Positions 21,448 through 29,752 are shown, counted from the stretch's first letter. The stretch: DNA of 64,000 bases from Raineyella sp. LH-20 (GCF_033110965.1 NZ_CP137003.1:992001-1056000), one strand, 5' to 3'. Notes: generated by a model from the letters alone, not told the origin. Translations and numbers: made by a program.

Positions 21448-22170
21448 ATGATCCGGCTCGAACACGTCTGCGTCGTCCATCAGGTCCTGCCCGACGCCGG
21501 CCGGGTCGGCCGCACCGGGATCGACAAGCGTCCGGTCGAGGGGCCGGTGAAGGTCGGCCCGCTGCAGCTGGCCGGGGACGAGATCTGCGACACCAAGCAC
21601 CACGGCGGACGGTTCCGCGCGGTCTACGTGGTCTCCGACGAGGATGCGGCGGTGATCGAGGCCGAGTTGTCGCGGGCGCCAGAGGAGATCCTGACACGTA
21701 CGGAGGAGGCAGACCTGCGTACGGACGGGACGGTGCCCCGCAGCCCAGGGGCGGGGGCCGACCGTACGCCGCCGGTCGGCTGGCTGGGCGAGAACTTCCG
21801 CGTCTCCGGGCTGTCGATGAGCGACGTGCTGCTCGGCGAGCGGTGGCGGATCGGCGACGTCGAGATCGCCTTCACCGAGCCGCGGGTGCCCTGCTCGACG
21901 TTCCAACGGTGGGTGCAGGAGGAGTCCTGGGTGCGGCGGTTCGCCGACCTCGGCCGACCCGGGGCGCTGGCCGAGGTGATCCGACCGGGAGCTGTCCGCG
22001 CCGGCCTGCCCGTCGAGGTGGTGCACCGGCCCGACCACGGGCTGACCATCGGCGAGGCCTCCCGGCCGTCGATGCCGCCCGCCAAGGCCGCGGCGCTGCT
22101 GGCGTCGTACGCTCCTGAGGACATCCAGCCCGACATGCTGCGCAAGGCACGGGCGGCCGCGGCCCGCTGA
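21448..22170 (+). CDS. MOSC domain protein (YiiM-like)
   Basis: 240 residues. MOSC domains bind a sulfur-carrying molybdenum cofactor; stand-alone YiiM-like members reduce N-hydroxylated compounds or bind Moco. Visible motifs are GIDKRPVEGP, CDTKHHGG, GWLGENFRVSGL and the conserved Cys in EPRVPCSTFQRW. ATG 21448 was chosen because the protein then starts exactly at the domain; the frame is open further upstream. It is divergent from the gcv operon. The physiological substrate is unknown. Confidence 0.85.
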   Translation: MIRLEHVCVVHQVLPDAGRVGRTGIDKRPVEGPVKVGPLQLAGDEICDTKHHGGRFRAVYVVSDEDAAVIEAELSRAPEEILTRTEEADLRTDGTVPRSPGAGADRTPPVGWLGENFRVSGLSMSDVLLGERWRIGDVEIAFTEPRVPCSTFQRWVQEESWVRRFADLGRPGALAEVIRPGAVRAGLPVEVVHRPDHGLTIGEASRPSMPPAKAAALLASYAPEDIQPDMLRKARAAAAR

Positions 22171-22196
22171 CCGGGCGGCAACTCCGAAGAAATTTC

Positions 22197-22213
22197 CATA
22201 GGGCAGACCTATA
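22197..22213. promoter_or_regulatory. LysR-type binding dyad 1
   Basis: CATAGG-GCAGA-CCTATA is a dyad containing ATAGG-N5-CCTAT, which has the T-N11-A arrangement of LysR-type boxes. The same dyad recurs at 22406-22422. Confidence 0.55.
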
Positions 22214-22228
22214 GAAAAATTCAGGAAC

Positions 22229-22348
22229 ACCATCTTCTTCCGGCCGGCCAGCACCTATGCCATCTTCTTCCGGCTGGCCGGTGACTATGCCGTCTTCTTC
22301 CGGCTGGCCAGCGCCTATGCCGTCTTCTTCCGGCTGGCCGGTGACTAT
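22229..22348. repeat. Four tandem 30-bp repeats between MOSC and LysR genes
   Basis: Units 22229-22258, 22259-22288, 22289-22318 and 22319-22348 share the core TCTTCTTCCGGC, then GGCC, and end in CTATG-like sequence when the next unit's first base is included. Units 1 and 3 resemble each other (GGCCAGC), as do 2 and 4 (GGCCGGTGA), so a 60-bp pair was duplicated. They fill the space between the two LysR dyads. No spacers are present, so it is not CRISPR. Confidence 0.9.
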
Positions 22349-22405
22349 GCCGTCCGCCCGGCCAAAACACACGTCGCATCTGAACGGTGTTGTCGGCCCC
22401 CGCAT

Positions 22406-22422
22406 CATAGGTTCGTCCTATG
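22406..22422. promoter_or_regulatory. LysR-type binding dyad 2, overlapping the lysR start
   Basis: CATAGG-TTCGT-CCTATG is a perfect dyad of the same form as 22197-22213. Its last three bases are the ATG at 22420, so binding here would block transcription or initiation of the regulator: negative autoregulation. Confidence 0.6.
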
Positions 22423-23247
22423 GAAACTCGGCCGTTGACCATTCCGGGCCGCGAGGCCGCGGTCGAACTGCGCCACCTCCGTTCCTTCCTGGTGCTCACC
22501 GAGAGCGCGACGCTGACCGAAGCGGCCGCCACTCTCGGCATCAGCCAGCCCAGCCTGAGCGCCCAACTGACCTTCCTGGAGAAACATCTGGGCGTACGGC
22601 TGTTCGATCGTGACCGCAACGGCCCACGGATCACCGTCGACGGTCGCCGACTCCGTGCCCTGGTCCTTGACCCTGTGGTGGCGCTGAACTCGGGCCTGCT
22701 GGAGTTCGGAGCCGAAGGCCTTCCCGTCCAGGTGGTGGCGCCTCCTGATCTCGGGCCGGGCCTGCATGAGGCCGCTCGGAACGTGCTGAACGGACGCTTC
22801 CCCGGTCGTCCCGTACAGTGGCGGGAACTGGCGAGCCGGGAGCGAGTCGCGGCGTTCCGCGCACGTACGGCGCAGGTCGTGGTGGATTGGGAGCCCATCG
22901 ACGGCGCCACCGGGATCACGCTGCTGGGGCGGCCGCTGGGGGTGCTGATGTCGGCATCGTCCTCGTTGACGAGCCTGGACGCCGTTGTCGGGGATGACCT
23001 GGCCGGTCACCCGGTGGCGACCCTTGCAGGGGCCGATCTGCTGCGCTCCGGGACCTCCCTGTCTGCGCTCATCGCGAACGGGTGGACCTCGCGGTCAGGT
23101 GCGGCCACGATTGACGGTCTCGACGACCTCGCTGCGGATCCGCGGTTGGTGATGGTGACTCCCGAGCCCGAGCAGGCGGATCCACGGTTCACCTGGCGGC
23201 CCCTCGTCGTCCCGGTCGCCGAGAGCGCCTGGCTCGTGGTCTGCTAG
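22420..23247 (+). CDS. LysR-family transcriptional regulator
   Basis: 275 residues. N-terminal winged HTH (about 14-75): LRHLRSFLVLTESATLTEAA, then LGISQPSLSAQLTFLEKHLG and LFDRDRNG. A shorter than usual effector domain follows (about 190 residues). The start at 22420 lies inside a dyad and lacks a Shine-Dalgarno sequence, so the message may be leaderless. Its target genes are not obvious: the MOSC gene upstream ends before both dyads, and the downstream gene is convergent. The regulator may act on itself or elsewhere. Confidence 0.88.
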   Translation: METRPLTIPGREAAVELRHLRSFLVLTESATLTEAAATLGISQPSLSAQLTFLEKHLGVRLFDRDRNGPRITVDGRRLRALVLDPVVALNSGLLEFGAEGLPVQVVAPPDLGPGLHEAARNVLNGRFPGRPVQWRELASRERVAAFRARTAQVVVDWEPIDGATGITLLGRPLGVLMSASSSLTSLDAVVGDDLAGHPVATLAGADLLRSGTSLSALIANGWTSRSGAATIDGLDDLAADPRLVMVTPEPEQADPRFTWRPLVVPVAESAWLVVC

Positions 23248-23248
23248 G

Positions 23249-24712
23249 TCAGCTGGCCCACTGTCCGGTGGCGAACATCCACGCCCACCACACCATCAGC
23301 CCGATCGACACCGCCGCGGCCAGCCCGACGAGGAGCCGGCCGGCGTACGGCCGGGTCCGGTCGTCCGCGACCCCACCGTCGCGCTCGGTCTCACCGTCGC
23401 GCTCGATCCCACCGTCGCGCTCGATCCCACCGTCGCGCTCGATTCCCAGGCTCCGCCGCGTAGTCTCCACGCCCCGACGCGCAGTCTCCACGCCCCGACG
23501 CGCGATCGCCCCGGTCTCGCGGTCACCCGCCGACCGCCTGCCGGTCAGCCGGTCCGCGAGCTCGCCGAGGATCGCCCAGGTGGGGAACCACAGCAGGACT
23601 GCCCGGTTCACCGACATCAGCCACGGCGAGAACGAGAAGGCCAGCACCTGCACCCCGACCCAGGAGGCCTCGGCCCACCGGCGACGCCGCAGCATCCAGC
23701 CGGTGGTGAGCAGACCGATGGTGAAGGACACCAGTTCGTAGCGGAAGATCCAGCCCCAGCCGTTGGCGTCGGCGTAGCCGCCGGGGCGTACGGCGATCAA
23801 GGTGGCCCGGACCGATTCCCAGGGCCAGGTGAACGTCCGCTGCCAGCCCTCCTGCTGGGCGGCGAACCAGGCCGTCCACGACCCGGTGAGCGTCCACAGG
23901 TAGACCACGTACGCCAACAGCACGGCCAGCGGGACGAGCATCCAGACCGCACGGGAGGCCGCGACGCCGAGCCGTCGCCCCAGCTCCTTCCCTCGCGCGC
24001 CCGGCCAGGTCAGCGCCAACACCACCAGCGCACCGATCAGGAACAGTCCGGAAACCCGCAACGTGGTGGCAAGAGCGGCGAGCACGGCGGCGGCCGCCCA
24101 GCGGTCGGCGCGGGCGCGCTCCCAGGCCCAGAAGGCGGCGGCACAGAACAGCGCCTCGGTGTAGCCGACGACCGTGAACACGGCGGTCGGCGCGATCAGC
24201 CAGGCCACCGTCGCCCACGTCCCCGCGGCCTCGGGCTCTCCGGCACGCCCGCCGGCCTCTCCGGCACGCCCGCCGGCCTCCCGGGCACCCCCACCGGCCT
24301 CTCCGGCACGCCCACCGGCCTCTCCGGCACGCCCGCCGGCCAGCCGGACCAGCGCGGCCGCGGCCAGGGCGGAGGCCACCAGGGAGAGCAGTGCCCCGGT
24401 CACCTCGGGAGGCAGCCCGATCGTGGAGCCGAGCCGCATCAACAGCGGCAGCCCCGGGAAGAACGCCATCTCCTGGTGGTCCGGTGCGTAGCCCTGGTGG
24501 GCGATCCGGGCGAAATGCGCCACGTCCCAGTTGCCGAGCACCCCGATCACTCCCCGGCCGGTGACCGCAGCCGTCACCAGCAGCGTGCCGAGCAGCACCG
24601 TACGACTGGCGATCCAGGCGACCACGACCGGCCGGGCCCGTACGCGCACATCCTCCTCGAGCGGGGAGGTCCCGGCGGGCGGCCGGGGCTCGGCCGGCCG
24701 GGGCTCAGCCAC
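23249..24712 (-). CDS. PIG-V-like integral membrane mannosyltransferase
   Basis: 487 residues with roughly ten transmembrane segments. The catalytic loop WDVAHFARIAHQGY followed by EMAFFPGLPLLMR fits the PIG-V-like family of polyprenol-phosphate-dependent mannosyltransferases that act on the outer face of the membrane in cell-envelope glycan synthesis. GTG 24712 was chosen: it overlaps the stop of the preceding penicillin-binding-protein gene by 8 bases and has AAGGGG upstream, giving translational coupling. An ATG at 24850 would overlap that gene by 146 bases. Two loops consist of short tandem repeats (EAGGRAG units and GIERDG/RRGVET units), very likely unstructured and variable. Confidence 0.78.
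   Translation of the reverse strand: MAEPRPAEPRPPAGTSPLEEDVRVRARPVVVAWIASRTVLLGTLLVTAAVTGRGVIGVLGNWDVAHFARIAHQGYAPDHQEMAFFPGLPLLMRLGSTIGLPPEVTGALLSLVASALAAAALVRLAGGRAGEAGGRAGEAGGGAREAGGRAGEAGGRAGEPEAAGTWATVAWLIAPTAVFTVVGYTEALFCAAAFWAWERARADRWAAAAVLAALATTLRVSGLFLIGALVVLALTWPGARGKELGRRLGVAASRAVWMLVPLAVLLAYVVYLWTLTGSWTAWFAAQQEGWQRTFTWPWESVRATLIAVRPGGYADANGWGWIFRYELVSFTIGLLTTGWMLRRRRWAEASWVGVQVLAFSFSPWLMSVNRAVLLWFPTWAILGELADRLTGRRSAGDRETGAIARRGVETARRGVETTRRSLGIERDGGIERDGGIERDGETERDGGVADDRTRPYAGRLLVGLAAAVSIGLMVWWAWMFATGQWAS
23374..23445. repeat. Four 18-bp in-frame repeats in the mannosyltransferase gene
   Basis: CACCGTCGCGCTCGATCC and close variants repeat at 23374, 23392, 23410 and 23428, coding GIERDG-type hexapeptides on the minus strand. 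A neighbouring 21-bp repeat (about 23466-23502) codes RRGVET. Confidence 0.88.
24236..24340. repeat. Five 21-bp in-frame repeats in the mannosyltransferase gene
   Basis: Units start at 24236, 24257, 24278, 24299 and 24320 and encode EAGGRAG-type heptapeptides in an extracytoplasmic or cytoplasmic loop. Unit three is the most diverged. Confidence 0.9.
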
Positions 24713-26945
24713 CGGTGGTCTGCCCCTTGCCGCCCCCACCACCGCCCGGCAACACCCCGCCCGAGCCGAGGTCGATCCCCGTGCCGCCGTCAGTGCCGGT
24801 GGACGTCTGCGTACTGGGCTTCGGTTTGCTCGTCGGCTGGCTCGAGGCATCGGCCGACGGCCCGTGATCCTTGGGCCCGTTGCCCGGCGTCTTGGTCGCC
24901 GTGGGGGTCGCCGTCGGCTGCGACGGCGTGGTCACCGCCAGCGGCGAGGCCGTCCGACGGGCCGGAAGGTTCGCCGCGGTGTCGAAGTTCTCCACCGGCA
25001 TGCCCTTGGTCGCCGCCTGCATGTAGGACAGCCAGGTCAGCGCGGGGTAGCCGGCGCCGAAGAACGTCGGGGTGCCCGGCTGGCGATAGGGGTCGAGGTC
25101 GCTGGAGCCGTCGTCACCGGCGACGTACATCACGGCGGTCGAGATCTGCTTGGTGTAGGCGACGAACCAGGCCGAGGCGATGTCGTTGCCGACACCGGCG
25201 GTACCCGTCTTGCCCGCCACCGGTCGGTTGAGCGCCGATGCCTTGGCACCGGTGCCCTCGTTGACCACCGACTGCAGGGCCGCGGTCGTCGTAGCGGCGA
25301 CGTCCTTCTCGACGGTCTGCTTGTTGCCGGACGGCGCCTTGTAGAGGACGTTCCCGTCGCGGTCCTTGACCTCACGGATGACGTGCACCTGGTTCTGCCT
25401 GCCGCTGTTGGCGAGAGTGGCGTACGCGTTCGCCATGTTCACCGGGCTGACCTCGGCGAAGCCGAGCACGATGCGGTTGTACGGGTCCCAGGCGCCGGCC
25501 TTCGGGGCGCCGGCATCGTTGGCCGCCTGGATCACCTTCTGCGGGCCGTTGTCCATCTGGGAGACCATGTCGACGAAGGCGGTGTTGATCGACTGGGCGG
25601 TGGCCACCTGCAGGGAGACCGGACCGTACTGGGTGCTGAACTCGTTGCGGACCGTCTCGCTCTCGCCCCGCGGGGTGAACGTGTTGCCCTGGAAGACCGA
25701 GTTGAGGGTGAAGCCGTCGCGCAGACCGGCGATCAGGCCGAACGTCTTGAACGTCGATCCGGTCATCCGGGCCGTGGAGGCCCAGTTGCGGGAGTTCTTG
25801 ACGAAGTCGTCACCGCCGTACATGGCGATCAGCTCGCCGTTGGAGCTGTCGACCGACGCGATCGCGGCATGGACGGCGTTGGCGTTCGTGCCACGGGACC
25901 GGGCCGCCTGGTCGGCAGCGGCCTGGTTCGTCTGCGCCGCCTTCTCGGCGGCCGCCTGGGCCTGCTGGTCGAAGGTGGTCGTCACCCGCAGGCCGCCGCC
26001 GTTGATCTGGGCGTCGGTGAAGCCGAGCGAGGCCAGCTCCTGCTCGGCCATGTTGACCAGGAAGCCCTTCGGGCCCTGGTAGCGCGGGTTGGCCTTCACC
26101 GTCGGCAGCTCCGGCATCTTGCCGGTGAACTGGTTGTACTGGTCCTTGGTGATGGACTTCTCGTCGAGCATGCCGGACAGCACGTACTCGTAGCGGGCCT
26201 TGAGCCGGCCGATGTTGTCCGGGTCGACCTTCGGGTCGAGGATGCTCGGGTTCTGCACCACCGAGGCGAGGACCGCGGCCTGGCCGACACTGAGGTCCTT
26301 GGCGTCGATGCCGAACCACGCCTGCGAAGCGGCCTGCACGCCGTACGCCCCACGACCGAAGTAGACGGTGTTGAGGTAGTTGGCGAGGATCTCCTCCTTG
26401 CTGAGCCGGTTGCTCAGCTTCAGGGCGAGGATGACCTCTTTCACCTTGCGGGAGATCGTCTGCTGCGGCGTCAGGTACATCAGCTTGATGTACTGCTGGG
26501 TGATCGTCGAGCCGCCCTGGATGTCCTTGCCGGAGGCGATCGCGACCAGGGCGCGGACCATACCCATCGGCGAGATGCCCGGGTTGGTCCAGAAGGTGCG
26601 GTCCTCGGCCGCCACCTGGGCGTCCTTCATCGCCTTCGGGATCTGGTCGTACGGCAGGCTGGTGCGGTTCTGCACCGCCAGGTCGGACAGCTGGGTGGTG
26701 CCGTCGCCGTAGTACAGGTACGTGGTGTTGGTCTGGAAGTCCGCGTTCGGGTCGGGCACCTTGGTCGTCGAGTAGAGCCCCGCGAACGCGACACCGCCCA
26801 TCAGCCCGACGGCCACGACCGCCGACACCACGATGGCGAGGATCTTCTTCCAGAGGGCCATCCTCCGCCACCTCGACGTCTTCACCGGGGCGGCGCCTCT
26901 ACGGGCGCCAGCCGGGGGCCGTGAACGCGGGGTCATGCGAGCCAT
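24705..26945 (-). CDS. Class A penicillin-binding protein (transglycosylase/transpeptidase)
   Basis: 746 residues. A short basic cytoplasmic tail is followed by one membrane anchor (ILAIVVSAVVAVGLMGGVAF). The glycosyltransferase 51 domain has AAEDRTFW, GGSTITQQYIK and KVKEVILALK. The transpeptidase domain has the SxxK motif in RMTGSTFKTF, SQMDN as the SxN motif and KTGTAG as KTG. A Pro/Thr/Ser-rich tail ends in a glycine run. It polymerises and cross-links peptidoglycan outside the membrane. ATG 26945 follows AGGA at suitable distance; the frame stays open through the tRNA gene, which cannot be coding. The downstream mannosyltransferase overlaps by 8 bases, linking two envelope functions. Confidence 0.92.
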   Translation of the reverse strand: MARMTPRSRPPAGARRGAAPVKTSRWRRMALWKKILAIVVSAVVAVGLMGGVAFAGLYSTTKVPDPNADFQTNTTYLYYGDGTTQLSDLAVQNRTSLPYDQIPKAMKDAQVAAEDRTFWTNPGISPMGMVRALVAIASGKDIQGGSTITQQYIKLMYLTPQQTISRKVKEVILALKLSNRLSKEEILANYLNTVYFGRGAYGVQAASQAWFGIDAKDLSVGQAAVLASVVQNPSILDPKVDPDNIGRLKARYEYVLSGMLDEKSITKDQYNQFTGKMPELPTVKANPRYQGPKGFLVNMAEQELASLGFTDAQINGGGLRVTTTFDQQAQAAAEKAAQTNQAAADQAARSRGTNANAVHAAIASVDSSNGELIAMYGGDDFVKNSRNWASTARMTGSTFKTFGLIAGLRDGFTLNSVFQGNTFTPRGESETVRNEFSTQYGPVSLQVATAQSINTAFVDMVSQMDNGPQKVIQAANDAGAPKAGAWDPYNRIVLGFAEVSPVNMANAYATLANSGRQNQVHVIREVKDRDGNVLYKAPSGNKQTVEKDVAATTTAALQSVVNEGTGAKASALNRPVAGKTGTAGVGNDIASAWFVAYTKQISTAVMYVAGDDGSSDLDPYRQPGTPTFFGAGYPALTWLSYMQAATKGMPVENFDTAANLPARRTASPLAVTTPSQPTATPTATKTPGNGPKDHGPSADASSQPTSKPKPSTQTSTGTDGGTGIDLGSGGVLPGGGGGGKGQTTGG

Positions 26946-27297
26946 GGATGTCCTGACGGTCTGCTGCCGGCCCGGTGATGACGATGCACCTCCACGCCAG
27001 GCAGGACGGGTACTTCTCGTGGGCACAGTGAGCCACGTGGCCACTAGGATATGTCGGCGCTCCTGAGCGGGCCGAACGGAGCCCTCCGATGTGGCAGGAA
27101 CGGCACAGCGCGGCGAGCGTACGCGCGGCGTCGGCCGTCCGGAGAGTGGAACGGGGCAGGGCCCGTCGACGGCCGCGCGGCAGCCCACCCTGCACAGTGC
27201 AGACCCTCTGTCAGCGGCGACGCCCGAAGCGCTTTGGTTTGGGCAACGGGCGGCGGTCCCGTATCGTGGCAGAGTCGTACGTACGTCGTACGCACCT
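26946..27297. other. Intergenic region between PBP and tRNA-Ala
   Basis: No gene is supported in these 352 bases. A weak tRNA promoter candidate is TTGGGC (27239-27244) and TATCGT (27262-27267), 17 bases apart and about 30 bases before the tRNA. A run of GTACGTACGTCGTACG lies at about 27279-27294. Nothing else is recognisable. Confidence 0.4.
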
Positions 27298-27373
27298 GGG
27301 GCATTGGCGCAGCTGGTAGCGCACCTGCTTTGCAAGCAGGGGGTCAGGGGTTCGAATCCCCTATGCTCCACCA
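27298..27373 (+). tRNA. tRNA-Ala (anticodon TGC)
   Basis: 76 bases with an encoded CCA end. The acceptor stem GGGGCAT pairs with ATGCTCC (one G-U), the anticodon stem is CCTGC/GCAGG around TTTGCAA with TGC at 27331-27333, and the T arm is GGGG-TTCGAAT-CCCC. The 3' half is a common integration site, and an integrase remnant follows 130 bases downstream. Confidence 0.97.
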
Positions 27374-27377
27374 CCTG

Positions 27378-27421
27378 GAACCGCCCCGATCCCCCACAAT
27401 CATGCGGGATCGGGGCGGTTC
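27378..27421 (+). terminator. Intrinsic terminator of tRNA-Ala
   Basis: A perfect 16-bp stem (27378-27393 with 27406-27421, GAACCGCCCCGATCCC and its complement) with a 12-base loop is followed by CTTTCGTC-type sequence. It lies immediately after the tRNA CCA end. Confidence 0.85.
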
Positions 27422-27500
27422 TTTCGTCTCTCCTGACGGGTCGGAACGCGTCTGACGGTGAGTGTGGTCACGGTGGTACCCGCGGGTACCCGGATCGGCT

Positions 27501-27860
27501 TCATTCCGCCGATCGGCCCGGGGTACCGTGCGGGCCGGTGGTACCCGATCGGTACCGGCGCACCAGCTTCCCCATGGCATCTCCGACGTCGTCGAGGGGC
27601 CGGTCCCACAGGTGTCCTTCCCGATCAAGCGTCATCTTCGCCGGCTGGTGTCCCAGCATCGCCTGGACCGCCTTCACGTCAGCTCCACTTGCGATGGCCA
27701 ACGACGCGGTCGTATGGCGCAGATCGTGAGGGACGACCTGCGCTGGGCGCCCGGCGGTTGGCCGAGCCTTTGAGAACACCCTTCGGCGCCAGTCCAGGTA
27801 CCAGCCGGGACGCCGGTCGGGTCTCTCACCACGTGGATGTAGCCCGACAAAGGGGTCGCA
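27501..27860 (-). pseudogene. C-terminal remnant of a tyrosine integrase, active-site Tyr missing
   Basis: The minus-strand frame directly after the nucleotidyltransferase stop codes GERPDRRPGWYLDWRRR and then VPHDLRHTTASLAIASGAD, VKAVQAMLGHQP and MTLDREGHLWD. This is the HxLRH/LGH/Tyr end of phage-type integrases, but the usual RYGH tyrosine is replaced by Glu (codon GAA). About two thirds of the protein is absent. The remnant is in the same frame as the upstream gene, separated only by TAG 27863-27861, so a rearrangement fused the junction. Its place behind tRNA-Ala marks the edge of an integrated element that can no longer excise by itself. Confidence 0.82.
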
Positions 27861-29156
27861 CTACGCGGCGTTGGCGCTGATCGGTACATCAATCGAGTCG
27901 CGCGCGACCACAATCCCGTCCTTGATGACGTAGCACTCGACGATGTGCTCGCCTCGGAAGGACGTCCGCTCGTGCCGAACTCCGGGGCGACTTGACGAGA
28001 TGATCTGGCCCCGGATGTTGTTGCGGCGTTCGGCTTCCTCGCCTCGGTTGAGCACCTTCCACCTCACCTCGTACGGCTCCTGCACATCGCACCCGGTGAT
28101 GGCGAAGTCGAGTTCCTTATTTGGGAGGAGCAGGCTTCGCCCCCGGAGCATCTCCCGCAGCAAAGCTGGTCGCCATCCGTTCTGCGTGACCATGCAGTCG
28201 ATCGTGACCGAACGGCCGATGTCGACTGGGAACTGGTTCTCGATGAACTCCTCGGTGTTGGTGAAGGCATGGGCGGATTCGCTGGTCGCCAGCGGCACCG
28301 CGGTGCCGAACACCTCGCGCCACTTCTTGTTCGCCGAAGCCGTGCCCTCATCAGCGATCGCTTCGCGGCAGCGGTTGTACGCCTTCTTCGCCTTGGGCTG
28401 GAACCTCCGCTTCACCTTCACATGCTGCTTGCTGCCCGGCGCGAGGTAGTAGTCCTGGTCTGGCTCGTTCATCAGGAACTCGAAGAAGTCGCGAACCATG
28501 GAGTCAAACCAGAGCGTTCCCTTGTCGTCGTATTCCGTCGTGTTCGAGAAGAACCCGTGGACGAGCGTGTCAATGAGCAGGCCTCCCATGACTACACCGT
28601 TCGTGTCCTTCCACGCCCGCGCCAACCGGGCGAGGTGGCGCATGTTCCTCGAGGTGCGATCGTTGCACTCCTTCGTTGCAGCGATCTCGTCGCGCGGTTT
28701 GGTGGTCTTCCAAGACTTCGACTTCGTGTCTGGGTAGTCGAAGCTTCCGTCCGCGTTCTCGAACGCCGGCTGGACCTCGAACTTGAACTTGTTGCTGGTG
28801 AACTGCACTCGCACGACGCACTGGTCGACGCGAATATCGGTGTTCGGGTAGCGGGCCTTGAGAGCGTCCTTGACTCTCGTGAGGGCTCGACGCGGCCCCG
28901 TCTCTGTGTCATAGGTCGAGCGCAGCGAGGCCGGGAGGATGAAGATCATGTCCAGGTCAGACACGCCTCGGATCGCCGTGTTACGACCGTAGGATCCGAC
29001 CATCAGCCGGTTCGCTGTGGAGCCCTCTACGGCCCTGAAGTCCTTGTTGAGCGCCTTCGTGATTTCGTCGCGGCGCATGGCGATCGTGGCACTCGCGGCG
29101 CCGACCTTGAGGTTCTCAAGCAGCGCGTCGAAGATCTCCGAGACCTTCACGTTCAC
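27861..29156 (-). CDS. SMODS/CD-NTase-type nucleotidyltransferase with AGS-C sensor domain
   Basis: 431 residues. The polymerase-beta-like core has GSYGRNT (residues 54-60), the metal pair in SDLDMIF (D67, D69) and the third acidic position in KFEVQPAF (E127), followed by DGSFDYPDT. The C-terminal third (about 310-431) looks like the AGS-C ligand-sensing domain: PYEVRWKVLNRGEEA, RRNNIRGQI, FRGEHIVECYVIKDG. Such enzymes make cyclic nucleotides in CBASS, or DNA oligomers in the Hailong system. GTG 29156 overlaps the SLATT gene stop by four bases. All catalytic acids are present. The GC content is lower than in neighbouring core genes, consistent with transfer. Confidence 0.87.
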   Translation of the reverse strand: MNVKVSEIFDALLENLKVGAASATIAMRRDEITKALNKDFRAVEGSTANRLMVGSYGRNTAIRGVSDLDMIFILPASLRSTYDTETGPRRALTRVKDALKARYPNTDIRVDQCVVRVQFTSNKFKFEVQPAFENADGSFDYPDTKSKSWKTTKPRDEIAATKECNDRTSRNMRHLARLARAWKDTNGVVMGGLLIDTLVHGFFSNTTEYDDKGTLWFDSMVRDFFEFLMNEPDQDYYLAPGSKQHVKVKRRFQPKAKKAYNRCREAIADEGTASANKKWREVFGTAVPLATSESAHAFTNTEEFIENQFPVDIGRSVTIDCMVTQNGWRPALLREMLRGRSLLLPNKELDFAITGCDVQEPYEVRWKVLNRGEEAERRNNIRGQIISSSRPGVRHERTSFRGEHIVECYVIKDGIVVARDSIDVPISANAA

Positions 29157-29752
29157 GCCTCGTTCTCGTTGAGACGCAATGCCTCGGGCAAGAGGAAGTC
29201 GATCTCGCGAGAGGAGAAGGTCAGTTCCTCGTTGTTCTTCAGGCCGTCCTGCGCTCGTCCGTAAGCCTTGGCTGTGGTCCGCGGCGCTTCGGCGTAAGCC
29301 TTGCGTGTCGCTTCCTGGAGCGCGTCGCGCCGGGCGCGAGCGTCGGTCGCCGACGTCGCGCCCGACATCAGGTCGGCAATCAATGACGCGTACGACTCAC
29401 GCACATCCCACAGGCGTGAAGCGATGTCGCGGTGGGCCCCCGACTCCTCGTCGAACCTGAAGCTCTTGGTCGCAAGGCTCAGGGCGCTGACCACTATCGC
29501 AATGGCCGAGGTCGCGAGGCTGGTGAGGACCGGGCTGCCGACGAGCCCGAGCACGCCCGCCAGGAAGGTTCCGGTGCTGAGCGCCGTGAAGGCGACCAGC
29601 AGGCCCTGCTGCCACCGATGCCTCTTGAAGCACAGGTCCGCCTGCTTCTCGTGGGTCTTGTGGCTGTAGGCCACTCTGCCGAAGGCCTCACGAACCTGGG
29701 CGAGGAGGTACTCGTTGTGCGCATCGTCGGTGGCGGGTTCAGGCGACATCAT
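29153..29752 (-). CDS. SLATT-domain two-transmembrane effector
   Basis: 199 residues. VAYSHKTHEKQADL leads into two membrane helices (about 49-69 and 76-95), then SLATKSF, a soluble helical part with LWDVRESYASLIADL and APRTTAKAYGRAQDGLKNNEELTF, and a terminal IDFLLPEALR. This is the SLATT (SMODS and SLOG-associating two-TM) family, predicted to form a membrane pore on activation and kill or arrest infected cells. It is translationally coupled to the nucleotidyltransferase that follows. The pair matches known CBASS-like and Hailong (HalA-HalB) layouts; which of the two mechanisms applies cannot be settled from sequence alone. An alternative start is the second ATG, one codon on. Confidence 0.87.
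   Translation of the reverse strand: MMSPEPATDDAHNEYLLAQVREAFGRVAYSHKTHEKQADLCFKRHRWQQGLLVAFTALSTGTFLAGVLGLVGSPVLTSLATSAIAIVVSALSLATKSFRFDEESGAHRDIASRLWDVRESYASLIADLMSGATSATDARARRDALQEATRKAYAEAPRTTAKAYGRAQDGLKNNEELTFSSREIDFLLPEALRLNENEA

Noticed and set aside
22229-22348. CRISPR array
   Set aside because: The 30-bp units are directly adjacent without unique spacers and no cas gene is near.
21872-22408. Leftward frame encoding PEEDGIVTGQ-type repeats
   Set aside because: It arises because the 30-bp repeat is divisible by three; it overlaps the MOSC gene and has no family or start signal.
26946-27374. Extension of the penicillin-binding protein upstream through the tRNA gene
   Set aside because: The frame is open, but it would require translating antisense tRNA-Ala; ATG 26945 gives the normal short cytoplasmic tail.
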